The notes beneath the pieces are model-generated. The model made no database searches. It was given only the letters and a program-made list of their open reading frames with translations, and was not told the DNA's origin. The position numbers were made by a program, and so were the translations under genes. Shown here piece after piece: positions 26,376-38,599 of a stretch of 64,000 bases of DNA. The first letter of the stretch is position 1. Each line of letters starts with the position of its first letter. Source of the stretch: Pachypanchax playfairii (taxonomy: Eukaryota; Chordata; Actinopteri; Cyprinodontiformes; Aplocheilidae); contig SSNP01000035.1 in assembly GCA_006937955.1 (NCBI GenBank), forward strand, positions 868,001-932,000, read 5' to 3'.

Positions 26376-27599
26376 GAAGGAAACAATATAAGGAGGCGGA
26401 CTGTTTGGAGTCCAGTTTAATTCCGACGCTGATACATCAAGTGTATCATTTTATTTATTTTTTTTCAGCTACTAGTTTGATTTATTGAATTCAATCGAAA
26501 ACAGGTGTTTTGTAATAAATCATAGTATCTTGATGATATAAGAAAACTAGAAAACATGGGAGATGTTTCATGTGTGTCCGTTCTGAAGTTGTTGTCAAAC
26601 ATGATTCTCAGATTGTAGCCCTTGCAGTGTCTTTTACATCCTTCTAGCAGGAACTGGAATATTAAAGAAAATATAAGCAGTTTTTTTTTTTTTAATTATA
26701 TTGTATTAGATAACTTAAATACAAATAAAATGGTTTTGTTTTCTTTGTTTGTCAATGTCTTTGTTTCTGTTTTTGTTGGTTTTTATCATTAACCTTACTC
26801 TAATAAAATTGACTACTAGAAATAAAAAAAAATCTGTCATATTATTTCATGCATAATATAATATATAACAATATTTCAGCCCGCCTTGTCCGTTGAGATA
26901 AACCAGATAAGGAAATACTGATGAACCTCAGAAATTCTTCATCACTTTGCTGTCCTTAGAAATGGAAATATTGATTTAGCAAAAAATGCTTGTAAATGTT
27001 ATCTGAAGCCATATTTTCACGTTGTCCTCTCTGTTTGGAAGGTAAAGGTGAGAGTAAGCTGTGTTCTTTGAAGAATAACAAGTAATGTTACTGCATGTTT
27101 TACCAGAAATTACAATAAAAATATTTTTTTTTGGTAAATTTACCACAGAAGAATAGGTTTTTCATTTATTTAGTGGAAGTTACGTGTAGGGCATTGTGGG
27201 TTGCAGGAATAAGATAACATGTTCCCCCACACAAAAATAAATAACTTAGAATGTACAGATTAGAGTAGAATATTTCAGCCAATAAACTGAACCAATATAT
27301 TAAAAGGTCTCACTGGGCAAAATCTGTATGTATTGATTTTTCTTTTCCCTTTACAGTTAATTATTCAACAATGAAAATCTGTTTGGTGTTTTTGGACTAG
27401 TGCATTAACTGCTGTTGTCACTTTTATCCATCTTTTGTATTCACAGATCACACCACAAAAACTGTAAAAGTTCAACCATACAACGTGGCATTTACACGGA
27501 CAAGATGCTGTAATGTTAATGCAGCAAATGACATTTGTGCTCACTGAAAAGGAAAACTTTTATATGACTTATTGATTGGAATATTCAAAGAGTGTCACA
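26376..27599. other. Unassigned AT-rich non-coding stretch
   Basis: Several T- and A-runs (e.g. about 26681-26692) and no gene or recognised element. Confidence 0.5.
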
Positions 27600-28125
27600 T
27601 GCATCTGGATGTTCAGAGAGAGGGGAAATGGCAGCATTTACAAGTTGCCAGTCAGTGATCTGGCAGAGAGACAGATATGGAGAGGAAGAGTGAGTGTGAA
27701 GAGTGAAGGCAGAGGGTTGAATTAAGCTTCCGGGCCCCAGAGGGACAAGCTCTCAGACATTTTAATCAATAACTGCAGCTCTATCAAAGGATAGCTGATA
27801 GGCTAGAGACAGAGGGATTGTTCTGCACACTCTGCATCACCCCTAAGGAGTGACTCAACACTCTGGGACAGGGTGAGAAGCAGGAGGGAGTGAGGGAGGT
27901 GGAGGCAGATGGATGAGAAGAATGACAGTGAATAAGTTAGATAGGAAGGCAGAGAGATTGACCAAAGAACCAACAATAGATATTTTTCTTTATATTTTCT
28001 GCCGGGGCAGGGTCTCTTATTTTCTAGCATTAACTGAAAATTGTGAGTGCATGTGGAGATTCAACTTTTATGTGATTTGACAGTTTGCTGCAGCTTAAAT
28101 GTAAAGACTGTATTTCATATTGTGG

Positions 28126-28130
<5 letters not shown>
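27600..28130. other. Purine-rich then unassigned segment
   Basis: From about 27610 to 27960 the + strand is rich in G/A words ('gagagaggggaaatgg', 'gagaggaagagtgag'), interrupted by a higher-complexity segment at about 27720-27830. No gene is visible. Confidence 0.5.
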
Positions 28131-28167
<37 letters not shown>

Positions 28168-28177
28168 GAAAGAAAGG
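28131..28177. repeat. (GA)n microsatellite
   Basis: About 40 bp of AG repeats with one G insertion, decaying into 'aaagaaagg'. The R-E-R-E and S-L-S-L frames on either strand are artefacts of it. Confidence 0.95.
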
Positions 28178-31100
28178 ATCCTGTGCACTGACAATGGTGA
28201 GGTGCAGCAACATGAACATGTGAGAAAAGAGCCTGGTGTGTGTTCAGGTTCAGTGAAATCCAAAACAGGTAGTTGGACTCATGAACAGTTAAGTCTTTGA
28301 TTTTTCATCTACTTTTAATGAATTCACCCAGCAACCTTAAAACTTGTATTTATTAAATTTCATTACATTTATTTTCTTCTTTTTCTCATTGTCAGTTTCT
28401 TTTGTTGAGATTATTATTGTTTTCCATCTATTCATGGTCTCCTTGTGTTCTTCTCTTTTAGTTTTGTTCTACTGCTTATGGTTTTTATTGTTAAACACAA
28501 ACTGCCTTTAGCGCTCTATGTCATGGTCCTGATTTTAAGTCTATTTAAAACTCACATCATGGCAGGTTTGTCTTTTGTGATGCATTTTGTTACTTTAAGG
28601 TGATTGTAGTTTTACATTTTGATTTCAAATATCAGTAAATCTCTGTTCTATGACACATACGTGCTGCTTTTGGAAACTACACAAGGAATTAAAAACCTCA
28701 CAATGTAACTTGGGTAACTCAGATGCCCTTAGCCTCATGTTGTACTTGGACTGAACATTAAAATGCATTTTTTAGACATCTTCATATTCACAGATTAAAC
28801 TGACCACCCTGTTTTGAAAACCAAGTTTATGCTGCAACAAGCTCAGGTCTGACTTAAAACCTTTTTACTTTCAGGGTATTTTGTGTTGTAAGAAATAAAA
28901 GGCTGTATATAAAGATAAAGTAGCATATAAAGGCTTAATATGGACATTAAACTCAAATAAATTGTACAAAGTATTAATATGGGATATTAATAAATAAGAA
29001 TATTTAGAGCTGATCTGTTCCAAAGCCTTTTGCAAAGTAGAAATTGAGAATTTAAACTGTCATCCTGTTCTGACTTTGTTAAAGTAAAACAAAGGGTTAA
29101 AACTAAATGCCACATCTCCTGTTTAGTTTACCGCCGTGGACAGTAAGTGGATTTTTCCCAGATGACCTGTGGGCTGGGCAGTTAATAAGAGAGTGGCCTT
29201 GCAGAAAAAAAAAAAACGATTCAACATCATTAAGTGCTTTTCAGCCCAACAGTAACATTTTTAAATCTGTGAATAATTACGGTTGTTTTGACTTTTTTGG
29301 AAACTTAAGAGGATTATTTTTTATGCTGTCCATTACATGTGCCCTTTGATATCCTTTTCCCTTCTGGTTTTGTTTCTTTTACCCACATCTAAGAATTACG
29401 GACAGAGGAGGAAATAACCTAACCTTGAAGTATAATAATTCAGTTCACGCTCAAGTCAAAGCAACATTTAGGTTTCCAGAGAGTGACACACGCTCTGTAA
29501 CTCCCCGAGGATTCTAAGTTTGCTGTGTGTGAGCAGAACTGTGTGTGTACTTTGTAATGCTTGCATCGTTTTTTTTTTTATAGTACTTTGTATATAAATG
29601 CTGAGACGCTCTGCGGGTTGTGTGTGTCTCCCTGAATCTGTGTGCGAGATTGAGATGATCTTTGTGGGTCTCCGAAGAATAAAGGTGGAGATGCTGATCT
29701 GAAGCAGGCAATTGCATATGCATAAGAAGTCATTAATAGTGCAAGGCTGCATTCTGCTTTTCCACTGAACACCATTGTGGGCCTGTATACATGCATGTTT
29801 ATTTGCAGTGAGTTTTTGTGGGTGTGCAGTGCACACATTTACCTGTGGGTTGCACATTTTTTACTTTAATTTCTGTAGCTCTAAACATTATTATTTGTTA
29901 GAAAAATCACAGGTAACTTAGTATGACTATGATTTTCCAGTGATCCGCGCGTCTCCTTCCTTTCAATTATTACATCTGTACTGTTCAAAAATATGCTAAA
30001 AATACAGTCCCTTCACAGTAGCTTTAAATTCTAAAAGAAGCTTAAAAAATCTCTATGGAGCAGCATTTGAATATGAAGTGATTGTGATTGCATTTTAAAT
30101 GCTCTTCATTTGAATTTTGCAACTCATGTCAGAGGGATCTAATCAGTTTGTAAGTGTAAATGCTCAACCTGAAGTATCACTCTTCTCCAGCTAAAATGAT
30201 ACAGTCAAAAATACATATAGGCATATTTACATACATATGTTTGCACAAACCCAACAACTTTTGAAAGAACAAAGTCTTTAGCATAAACTTTGTGAAGATT
30301 TCTGAAATAAAATGGCACACAATACAGGTGTTTCATCCCTGTTACATCTTGTGCCTCTAAGCATAATGTGTAAACTCATATCACCTTCCAAATGTCAAGG
30401 TGTGTGTTCTCTGTGTCAGATTCTCAGTGTATCTCTCAGGCACTAGTAACTAGTTTTACATTAAGAGATACACATGTACTGGCCTCTTTTCTACTTTTCT
30501 GTCATTTCATTTCTCCACCAGATACTTATTTTCATATCATATATTTTTTTCTCCTTGAATGAAAATATCTTGAAATAACACTGAAATATCTACACCCTTC
30601 CACCAGATGGTGAGGATGTCCACAATTATCAGAAAAAAAGACATTTTCTTAGCTTGGTTAAAGATTTTTTTTTAGAGTGTTTACAATTGATTTTTCATAA
30701 ACAATTTCAGCACAGAAGCAATGATTTGTGGAGATAGGATCAAGACAAGATGAGACAAAAGGAAAAGGAAAAACAATAAAAACAGCTCCATTGTTGTTCT
30801 TGTTTTTGGGGCAAAAAGTAAAATTGGAAATGCATTAAATATCCTGCGACATCATTAGTTCTCAAAAGCTACATATCTTAATCTACGTGGATGCACCAAA
30901 AGCATTGTTTTGCATACGTCTCAGCTTTTATCTTATTTAAAAAAAATAGTAAATCAGAAGTGGTATGGACACATAAATCACCCTCAATATTAGATTGGTC
31001 TGCAGTGCATTTGTTCAGTGAGGTTTATGTATTCTTTTTAACTCTCAGTCAAGGGTTACAGCTAATTTGGGTATTTTAGATACATTTAAAATAATGAAGC

Positions 31101-31608
31101 TAGAACAAAGGCATAAAAGCAGTAAAGGCAGTAATAAAGACAAAAATAACATATTTTTGTGCCATTGGATATTTGTTGATGTGTGGTGCGGTTGTAACGT
31201 TTTACTCAGCTACAGCAGGAAATGTTAGATGAACTTCATTTGATACAAAATAAAGTAACATTGTGTGTATCAGAATGACCTTACTAGCTGTGTGATTGTG
31301 GTTGTTTTAATAGAAAATACAACTGTTTACTTGTAAATGAGTTCAATATTAATCATAAAGAAGAAATAAAAAGGTAAAGTGTTCAATAAAAATTTGAAGC
31401 AGTTCTTTGATTTCTCAAGATGTGACAGAAAGTTGGTAGTTTTAACAACAGCCCTGATGGTTTATGAAACATCAGTCAGCAAGAAAGGAAGAAAAATGGA
31501 CTTCATGAAATTAAATATATTGCTTTCTGGTAAATAAGTAATTCTTTTACAAAACATTTTTTGAGTCAACATTTCTTTTAGTTTGACTTAAATGTGACTT
31601 AATGAACA
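28178..31608. other. Unassigned AT-rich non-coding stretch
   Basis: Contains TG-rich words at about 29520-29850, which produce overlapping minus-strand frames up to 129 codons with no domain, a T-run at about 29570-29579, and otherwise ordinary AT-rich DNA. Confidence 0.5.
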
Positions 31609-31945
31609 GCCGAGGTGCATGGAGGCTCAGTTGGTTAGCACTTTTGCCTTGCAGCAAGATCATGGGTTTAACTCCCAGCTGGGATCTTGCTGCATTGAGT
31701 TTGCATGTTCTCTACATGCATGTGTACATTTTCTTTGGGTGCTCCGGTTTCTTTCTATGGTCCAAATACAGACATGTTGTTGGACTGTAAGTGTGAGAAT
31801 ATCATGTGTGTATATTGTCATTTGTGTCAGTGGGGTCCTGTGATAGACTGGCAACCTGTCCAGGGTGTGTCCTGCCTCTTGTCTAATGACCCCCCAGAGA
31901 TAAGCATCAACTTTCTGATTTTCAGTAAGAACAATCGGGTATAGG
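31609..31945 (+). mobile_element. Nearly complete tRNA-derived SINE
   Basis: The best pol III-type head in the window. An A-box-like 'aggctcagttgg' lies at 31623-31634 and a decayed B-box 'ggtttaactcc' at 31665-31675. The body follows in order: 'gcattgagtttgcatgttct', 'tttgggtgctccggtttc', 'atagactggcaacctgtcc', 'agggtgtgtcctgcctc', 'ttgtctaatgacc', ending near 'agtaagaacaatcgggtat'. The tail block is the LINE-type sequence recognised for retrotransposition. Several overlapping frames of 62-79 codons here are by-products. The copy is diverged but close to full length. Confidence 0.8.
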
Positions 31946-33639
31946 AAACAAATTAATGTATGAATTGAGGGACAGCCTCAATCGTGCACTCCATCAATTA
32001 GAAATCACATTTCAGCATCATAATAGATGTAACAATAAGTTAAGTATCTGCGTCATCATGTTGGAAGACCTTCAATGTCATTACATAGCAAGATGTCAGC
32101 TGTGTGTCCTACTCAGAAAAGAAGCAAGTAAAAAACAGTGACTGAACTTTTTATTTTTAAACTGAGAGATGAAACGCAGATATTTTGCACAGCAGACTGA
32201 CACAGCTACATATTCTGCCACAAAATCTATGGATTTTTCTGGAACATAATAGCTGTATCAAATTACAGTCTGAATCCCTTTCCCCCTACAGCTTCAAATT
32301 TAATTCACCTCATTGTAAGTGAATGTGCACAAATAAAGTGCTTATACCATTTGTAGGTTTAAAATTCAGTTTTATAATGCTTTTAGACAAAGAAATAAAG
32401 AAAAAGGAATGCAGTCCCCATGTGCTTCTTAGAAAGACTTGTGCATGATGTTAACATATAGAAAGATGATTTAATCTGATCATTTTCAAAAAAAAAAATT
32501 GGTGCCATTTCAGCAGCGCCCATAAATGTGCTACCAAAACAGCTTCGGCACCTTGTCTTTGCAAAAGTGTCTAACTTTGTTGTGATTCAGAAGGTCATCA
32601 GAATTTGCATGACTTTCTCCTGGGAGCTGCCTAAGCATGTGATGTTGATGAGAAGAGGATGTCCTATGAAACTTAATCATTCCCATCACTATTTATCACC
32701 TCAGTAATTGTCCAGTGGGAAAGGATGAAGCACATGACCAACTGATAAATAATGCAAAGATGAGGTTAAGATTGTCCTCATTCACTCGTTTTTCCTCTCT
32801 GTGCAATGGCATGTCCCCATTTTTGTATTCCTGTCCACTTTGACATCTTGTTTATGAAAGCTGGTTGTTCATGTTCATCTCTTTTTATTATGTTAAACTA
32901 ACAGTAAACTAGATCATCATCTGTCTGTAGTTAAGGGGAAGGACAAGATGAGAGAAAAGCAAACAGGAAACAGTATCTTAGTTGATTTTATGTTAATGTA
33001 CTGTTTTTAAAAGTTTGATGACTGCAGCTGATTAAAACTCGAGTTGACTAATTTACTGCATGATGCAGACAACTATTTTTAGTGCACAATCTTTTACGCG
33101 AAAGTGTCAGCAATTGTGCTGAGAATCAGTAAAAAATAAATTGGGTTGACTAAATGGTAGCAAAACGGTTCTCAAAGTTCCAATTTTTCCAAGATTCCAA
33201 AGACTGGTTTAGGTTATAGGTTGGGGATATAAATCAGTTGTACACGATTGGATGTGTGGATGGAATCAAATCTATGCAGTTTTAAAGATTTCATGTCTTG
33301 AAATTCACACAGATCTATCATTTTGGGCTCTTGTAGCCGATATTTTATCCACCTTCTCTTCAGATTTGAGTGGCCATGTTTGCCCAGAAGATTTATGTTT
33401 TGTTTCAAATAGGCCCTTTACATAGCTGCTTCTGATAATTGCCGCGGTGGCAGAACATATGAGGCGTACAGCTTTAGAGCCGCCCGTGGGAAGAGTGAGC
33501 ATATTCAAGTCCGTCTCTTCTCCCGGCTGCATAAGATTCTGCAAGACGTTTATGTTTGCTCCTTAAAACCTGCAATTCATTATCCCTACAGGTGGGATTT
33601 CACGGACAGATGAGCAATGTGGTGGGAGTGTTGATAGAG
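31946..33639. other. Unassigned stretch with a CpG-dense island near 33.5 kb
   Basis: Mostly AT-rich. Between about 33440 and 33550 there are eight CpGs ('ttgccgcggtgg', 'agccgcccgtggg', 'ctcccggctg'). A minus-strand frame (33305-33544, 79 codons) crosses it with balanced composition and is preceded by an acceptor-like 'ttgcag' about 30 bases upstream on that strand. I do not recognise the product and do not call it an exon. Confidence 0.45.
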
Positions 33640-34170
33640 AGAGCAATTACACTCATGGCAATGGAGAGAGAGAGAAGAAGAGAAAGGAAAGGGAAGTCAA
33701 GGACAGGAAGGCACTGGAAAGCGAGGATGACATACAGTAGGAGATAGATGGAGAGGCTGAACAGTGAGGAGCGAGGAAGGCAGATAAAAACAGAGACTTA
33801 CAGATGCACAAACTGACAGCCTCTCCACATGAAAGAAGAAGGGAGCGAATAAAAGAGAATAATAAAAGAACCATAAGCATGCACTTATTTCAACACACAC
33901 AAAAGTGATGTCAGTGTGTGTATCTGTGGTGTCAGTTGTGTTTTTGTGCATGTGTTTATGAATATTTCTCAACTTGGAATGAAAAAGAGGAAAAGCATGA
34001 GAAAAAATGTGCAAGAGCCCCTCAAATCAAGGAACAAACTCTGGCACAGTCTCGTGTGTTTTTTAAGCAGAGAGACGAAAGGATGGAAGAAGACACAGAG
34101 GGGGGAAAGAGAGAAGAAAGAGAGACAGTCAAAAAGGGGAGAGAGGGAGAGAAAAGGAGGCAAGTGGTGG
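33640..34170. repeat. Purine-rich blocks on the + strand
   Basis: Two blocks, about 33650-33780 and 34070-34165, consist almost entirely of G and A with words like 'gagagagagaagaagag' and 'gggaaagagagaagaaag'. No unit is conserved. Frames on both strands (85 and 104-105 codons) are compositional. Confidence 0.6.
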
Positions 34171-34668
34171 TAACAGAAACTCGTGTTTTTTTTACTTTTT
34201 CACAACACTCATTCAGCGTGAAAGTCAGATGATGTCTGAAGTATAGACACACACTCACATGGCAGCTCTGTAAACAATTTGCTGAAAGCAGTTTGCAGAA
34301 AAAACAGAAGGTTATATTCATTTCACACATATTAATGTTTTTTTTCTATGAATAGAGTTTAGAAAGGTCTGAAGGCAAGTGCATATTTGTGGCATTGCCT
34401 GCATGTTGCTTTTCCCCCCAAAGAATGAAGCCCCCTTGAGCTTGTATGGATTTTACAGTGGAAATGGATAGAAGCTTCAAATCTGAGCTGTAGATCAGAG
34501 TGGCGAAAGAGGGAGGAATGAGCAGACAAGTCGAAAACTATTCTTAGCTTGCTGCTGTTAACTGCTTTGGCGTCCTCGCACATTTGCGCTCACACACATA
34601 CAGGCATCAGAAAGATGCACACACTGTGGGAGGAACGTGCTGCACATTTGTCACCCATGTAGACAAAT

Positions 34669-34686
34669 GTGTGTGTGTGTGTGTGG

Positions 34687-34724
<38 letters not shown>
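34669..34724. repeat. Compound (GT)n(GA)n microsatellite
   Basis: About 35 bp of GT repeats with one extra G, passing straight into about 22 bp of GA repeats. Explains the valine-cysteine and arginine-glutamate run in the 172-codon frame at 34584-35102, which is not a gene. Confidence 0.95.
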
Positions 34725-34725
<1 letters not shown>

Positions 34726-34810
34726 GGACAGCAAGAGAGGAAAAGACAAGCAAAAAGAGTGGGAATAAAGAACAAAAACAAGCCACGATAGAAAACAGGA
34801 GGGAGGAAAA

Positions 34811-35677
34811 GAGAACTCCTGTTCTTGTCCTTGTATTAGCTTTAAATCCCACTAATGTACCTGGTATTAAAGGGGGAGTTCACCCATTTTATCTGACCTT
34901 GACTACAGCACTCAGGAAAGCTCTTGAGAAACAGAGGAGGCAGAAATTGACTGGCCATGTGCCAGCAGTTCATCTTCATGTCTTTTCAATGAAAAAAGGG
35001 GAAATCACTTCTAATTTTATTGCTGCATATTTTATCTTTTCTGTCACTGTCACATCGATCCTTTTATCTTCTCACCTTCAACACACATCATTTCATTGTT
35101 AATTCTACAAGTAAAGAAAGGTTCATTTCAAACAGTGCTGAACTCTGCATGAGTCCAAACTATAACTAAACCTTGGAGCAAAATACTTTAACAAAAGGTA
35201 GACTGTGACAAAATCACAACAGAACGAAATCCTAAAAATAGAGTGAAACCCAACTGGGGCTTTCCAGACATTATTTCTCTGACATTTCTAACACATGCTG
35301 AGTAGAATCTGTGAATGCACAGAACAGGAAAGACTGCACCATTTGGAGGGTAAACACTGACTGATATTGCCAGACTTTCATTGCAAAGAGGATTTTTTTT
35401 CCCATGATAATATTTTTCAGGAGTCTGGCATGCACTTCTTTAATTGTAGAAATAATTTGTATTTTTTTTATTAAAGCTTTATATATTTTTTTGGTATAAT
35501 GCTTTATGTGATATGAAGTTTTGCCACAAGGTAAAAAAATCCAAGTTTTAAAACAACAGTTAATGAGTACTTGTATAGTAGACCATTAGTTATGATGCTC
35601 ATCTAATGGCTTTTGTCTCCTGCTTTCTAAAAGACTGAGCACATATTTATCTTTTAACATTTGACTGTTTTTTTCAG
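34811..35677. other. Unassigned AT-rich non-coding stretch
   Basis: No gene or recognised element; T/A-rich around 35390-35520. Confidence 0.5.
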
Positions 35678-35797
35678 ATCCATCCATCCATCCATCCATC
35701 CATCCATCCATCCATCCATCCATCCATCCATCCATCCATCCATCCATCCATCCATCCATCCATCCATCCATCCATCCATCCATCCATCCATCTATCC
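35678..35797. repeat. (ATCC)n tetranucleotide array, about 30 units
   Basis: 120 bp of ATCC with a single variant unit (ATCT) second from the end. It sits at the 3' tail position of the minus-strand LINE fragment that follows. On that strand it reads GGAT/GATG, the tail repeat typical of RTE/Rex3-type elements, so it probably expanded from the retrotransposon tail. Confidence 0.95.
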
Positions 35798-36045
35798 AAT
35801 TAATTAGGGGACTATAAGTGTTACCGAGTCTCCTCCCAGTGAGACATGCCTCCAAAGAGATGGGACTAGGAGGTATCATAAACATATGCCCGAACCACCT
35901 CAAATGATTTAATTTGATGAGAAAGAGTAGTGGCTCGACCCTGTTTCCCCAAGATGATGGAGCTCATCCCCCAATCGCCCAATCTCTAAGTCTGAGCCAC
36001 TTGTATCCAGTTCATCTATATTCCAACCTTCACCAATGCTCATTA
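35798..36045 (-). mobile_element. Non-LTR retrotransposon 3' end fragment (RTE/Rex3-like)
   Basis: In reverse orientation the segment carries the 3' end of a LINE reverse-transcriptase frame common in fish. Words such as 'gtctcctcccagtgagacat', 'gcccgaaccacctc', 'gatggagctcatccccca' and 'cttgtatcc' follow the order of the copy at 37977-38575. Compared with that copy, at least two internal pieces are missing (between the ATCC tail and 'gtctcctccc', and just before 'cttgtatcc'). Frames are broken and it is truncated at the LINE's 5' side. LINE assignment is firm; the RTE/Rex3 clade name is from memory. Confidence 0.7.
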
Positions 36046-36870
36046 TGTATGTATCATGACTGAAGGAAAAAAGTATGTACAATCATCACAAAAAGTACTT
36101 TAAAAATTATTTTCTAGAAATTATAGTTTGTCTAATTAGCTCTGAACTTTTCATTAAATGGAACAAAAAACAAGTAAAACAATGTGCAAATAAGTTAGAG
36201 AAAGGATGGAATGACACAATGAGTGACTTATTTTCAAAAAGCTTATTTTAGGTTGCGGTAAAAAAAGAGGCTTGATTTCCTCCACATCCACACAGCTTAC
36301 ACTCATATATGTGTATTTACTACTACAATTTCTAACATCTAGCTGAGGGGGCACAAATTTGGTAAAAAGGTTTTTGTTGCTGCCTCTGCCGTTACATTTC
36401 CTCCTTCTCATCTTTTTGTCCGCACATCTGCACTCCTCTCATTCTATCGGTAACTCCAGCTCAGCAAGTTGTCATTCACAACCAAAACTAGTGCAACAGG
36501 GAAACATTTGTGTATGTGTGTTTGTGTGCAACTGAATCAAGTTGGTATGAGTGTACATAAATGTTTGGGTGTGCAGGATGACCTTACTCTGAAACATATT
36601 TAGCAAACTCCAACTCTTTTCTCTCCCTCTCTCTCTTTCACTACCTCTTCAAGCTGCACTCTGTCATTCAGGGTTGTGCGTAATGAAGCAAAAATGTCAT
36701 TAACAGTTTCCTGACACTAACTAATATCCTGCCCAGTTTAACTTAATAACTTGCCAGAAAAAGATTAAAATAAAAACAGATAATGTTTTGTGTCTCCATG
36801 ATTTAGGAATAGAATGTTCTTTCATGTCACCAAAACCATTTACATTCATTTTTAACATCAGTCATTTTTT
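36046..36870. other. Unassigned non-coding stretch
   Basis: A short CT-rich run at about 36618-36640; otherwise nothing recognised. Confidence 0.5.
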
Positions 36871-37032
36871 GTTCCTGCTTGTTCTTGTTCAGGATCACGG
36901 GGAGCTGATGTCTGTCTCCACCAGTCATTGGGTGAGGGGTGCGGTTACACCTAAACAGGTCGATAGTCCATCACAGGACCTTTCACAGACACTCACAACT
37001 AGGGCCAGTTTAGAGTTGCCAATTGACCTATA
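36871..37032 (-). mobile_element. SINE tail and middle fragment, minus strand
   Basis: Reverse-oriented tail: 'gttcttgttcaggatcacgg', 'tgtctccaccagtcattggg', 'gtgcggttacacc', 'tagtccatcacagg', 'ccagtttagagttgcc', 'aattgaccta'. The SINE head is missing (5' truncation). Confidence 0.7.
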
Positions 37033-37976
37033 ATTGCACGTTATGTTTATTATTACCCCTTGTGGAGTTTCCTGTTAAACAAATAAAAGTTGTTTTTTTT
37101 TTTTCTAAGATATTTTTGTTTGTTTCTAAAGGTTTAAGAAACATGTAGAATATGCTGCCTTCTTCTTTTTTTAATGAATCACAGTCTTGTACGGTATAAG
37201 CTTTATTGTGCTACAAGTTAAACACCTAAAAACAAAAAAGTTTCCTTTTGTTTTTGAAAATATTTTGTGTTCTAGATTGTTAGTGAAAAAAAAAATGTTT
37301 CTCAAACATTGTTTTTATAATTATATTCTGTAAATATAACCCAGATGGATGTTTTTGGATGACAGTTAAATCTTGATTTGCTGTCAATTGTGCTTCAAAA
37401 AGCAGTCAACACAATTCATAACGTGCTTTTAATCTACTCTCAGTGTCAGGCTTCACTGTAGACTCAATATTTAAGCACGATGCTGTTTCAATGACGTAAT
37501 TAGATTTTGTCTGTATTGGCAGTTTCATATTAACCTGCCCCCCCAACACACACACACACCTACAAGCACACAAAGTGCAGACACAAATGAAACTGTAGAT
37601 ATGACTGAACAGACAAGGTGGCTGTGAGGGACGGTAAAAAGGATGAGATTGAAGTAGGAAAATTCAAGAACAAGGATTGCATTTCAGGATGGTACAGGCT
37701 GCTCCATGCAAAAAGCAATAAATAAGAATCCTGTGAGCATTCCAGTGTAAAGCAAAATGATATCAGAGATCTACACAGCCCTTTCAGGCACGTTGGGGGC
37801 TCAGTTTTTTGCTGTGTTACCTTTCTACTCCTCAAAGACTAAAGTTCAGTTTTTCCCATTTTACAGAGCAGTTATTAAAACAGATTGAAAATTTAGAAAA
37901 TGCAAAAAATAGGGCTATTGACTTTTGGTACTAACTAAATATCAAAGATAATGGATGATGATTACAGTGGTAACAT
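37033..37976. other. Unassigned AT-rich non-coding stretch
   Basis: A short CA run at about 37548-37559 and A/T runs; no gene or recognised element. Confidence 0.5.
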
Positions 37977-38575
37977 ACATCCATTTTTATTTATGCTTAT
38001 CTAAGGTTGGGTAATGGGGCAACATGTTCAAGAGAGAAACCCAGACATATTGCTCCCCAGAAACACTCTGCAGCTCCTTCTGGGGGATCCCAAGGCATTT
38101 CTGGGCCAGAGAGGATATACAATCCCTCCAGCAAGTTCTTGGTTTGCCTGGGGGTCTCCTCTCAGTAGGATGTACCTAAAAATAAAAACTCCCAGCGGGA
38201 GGCATCCTAATGCTAACTACCTCAGCTGATTTGTTTTGATAAAGAGGAGCAACAGCTCTACCTCAAGCTCCCCTGGAATGATTGAGCTCCTCACCTTGTC
38301 TTTGAGGCTAAGTTCAACCATCCAATGGAGGAAGCGCATTTCAGCAGCTTGTATCTGGTATCTTTATTTTCCCCCCAGTCTGAATGCACATCTCACAAAC
38401 ATAGATGAGTGTTGGAACACAGATGGACCAGTATATTAGGAGATTTGCCTTTTCACTTGTTCACTACAACAGTCCAGAGCATTACTGCGAACAAAGCCCT
38501 GATCCATCAGTCCGTCTCTTGCTCCATCATGCCCTTACTTGTGACCTAAGACACCAAGATGCTTCAACATTTTCA
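37977..38575 (-). pseudogene. 5'-truncated LINE: C-terminal end of reverse transcriptase and 3' tail (RTE/Rex3-like)
   Basis: On the minus strand this is the last ~600 bp of a non-LTR retrotransposon. The tail is the reverse complement of 'catccatttttatttatgc', without a long repeat. Upstream of it on the minus strand are recognisable pieces of the region after the reverse-transcriptase domain. One is a run reading IQAAEMRFLHW (reverse complement of about 38315-38350), another is 'DKVRSSI' just after it, then an RMPP motif, and then a TCWRDCISSL-type stretch near 38110-38150. These occur in different frames, so several frameshifts separate them and the copy is dead. The catalytic core of the polymerase and the endonuclease are absent, as usual for 5'-truncated insertions. 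It lies 2 kb from a second 3' end in the same orientation. Confidence 0.75.
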
Positions 38576-38599
38576 TTTGAGACAAAAGCTCACTTCTAC

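Noticed and set aside
29468..29857. 129-codon minus-strand frame
   Set aside because: Overlaps two other frames in TG/CA-rich DNA, with no domain or splice context.
31609..31700. Genuine tRNA gene
   Set aside because: A- and B-box-like words are present but the cloverleaf arms do not form and the sequence continues into a SINE body.
34584..35102. 172-codon open frame
   Set aside because: Carries a GT/GA microsatellite translated as VCVC and RERE; no recognisable domain.
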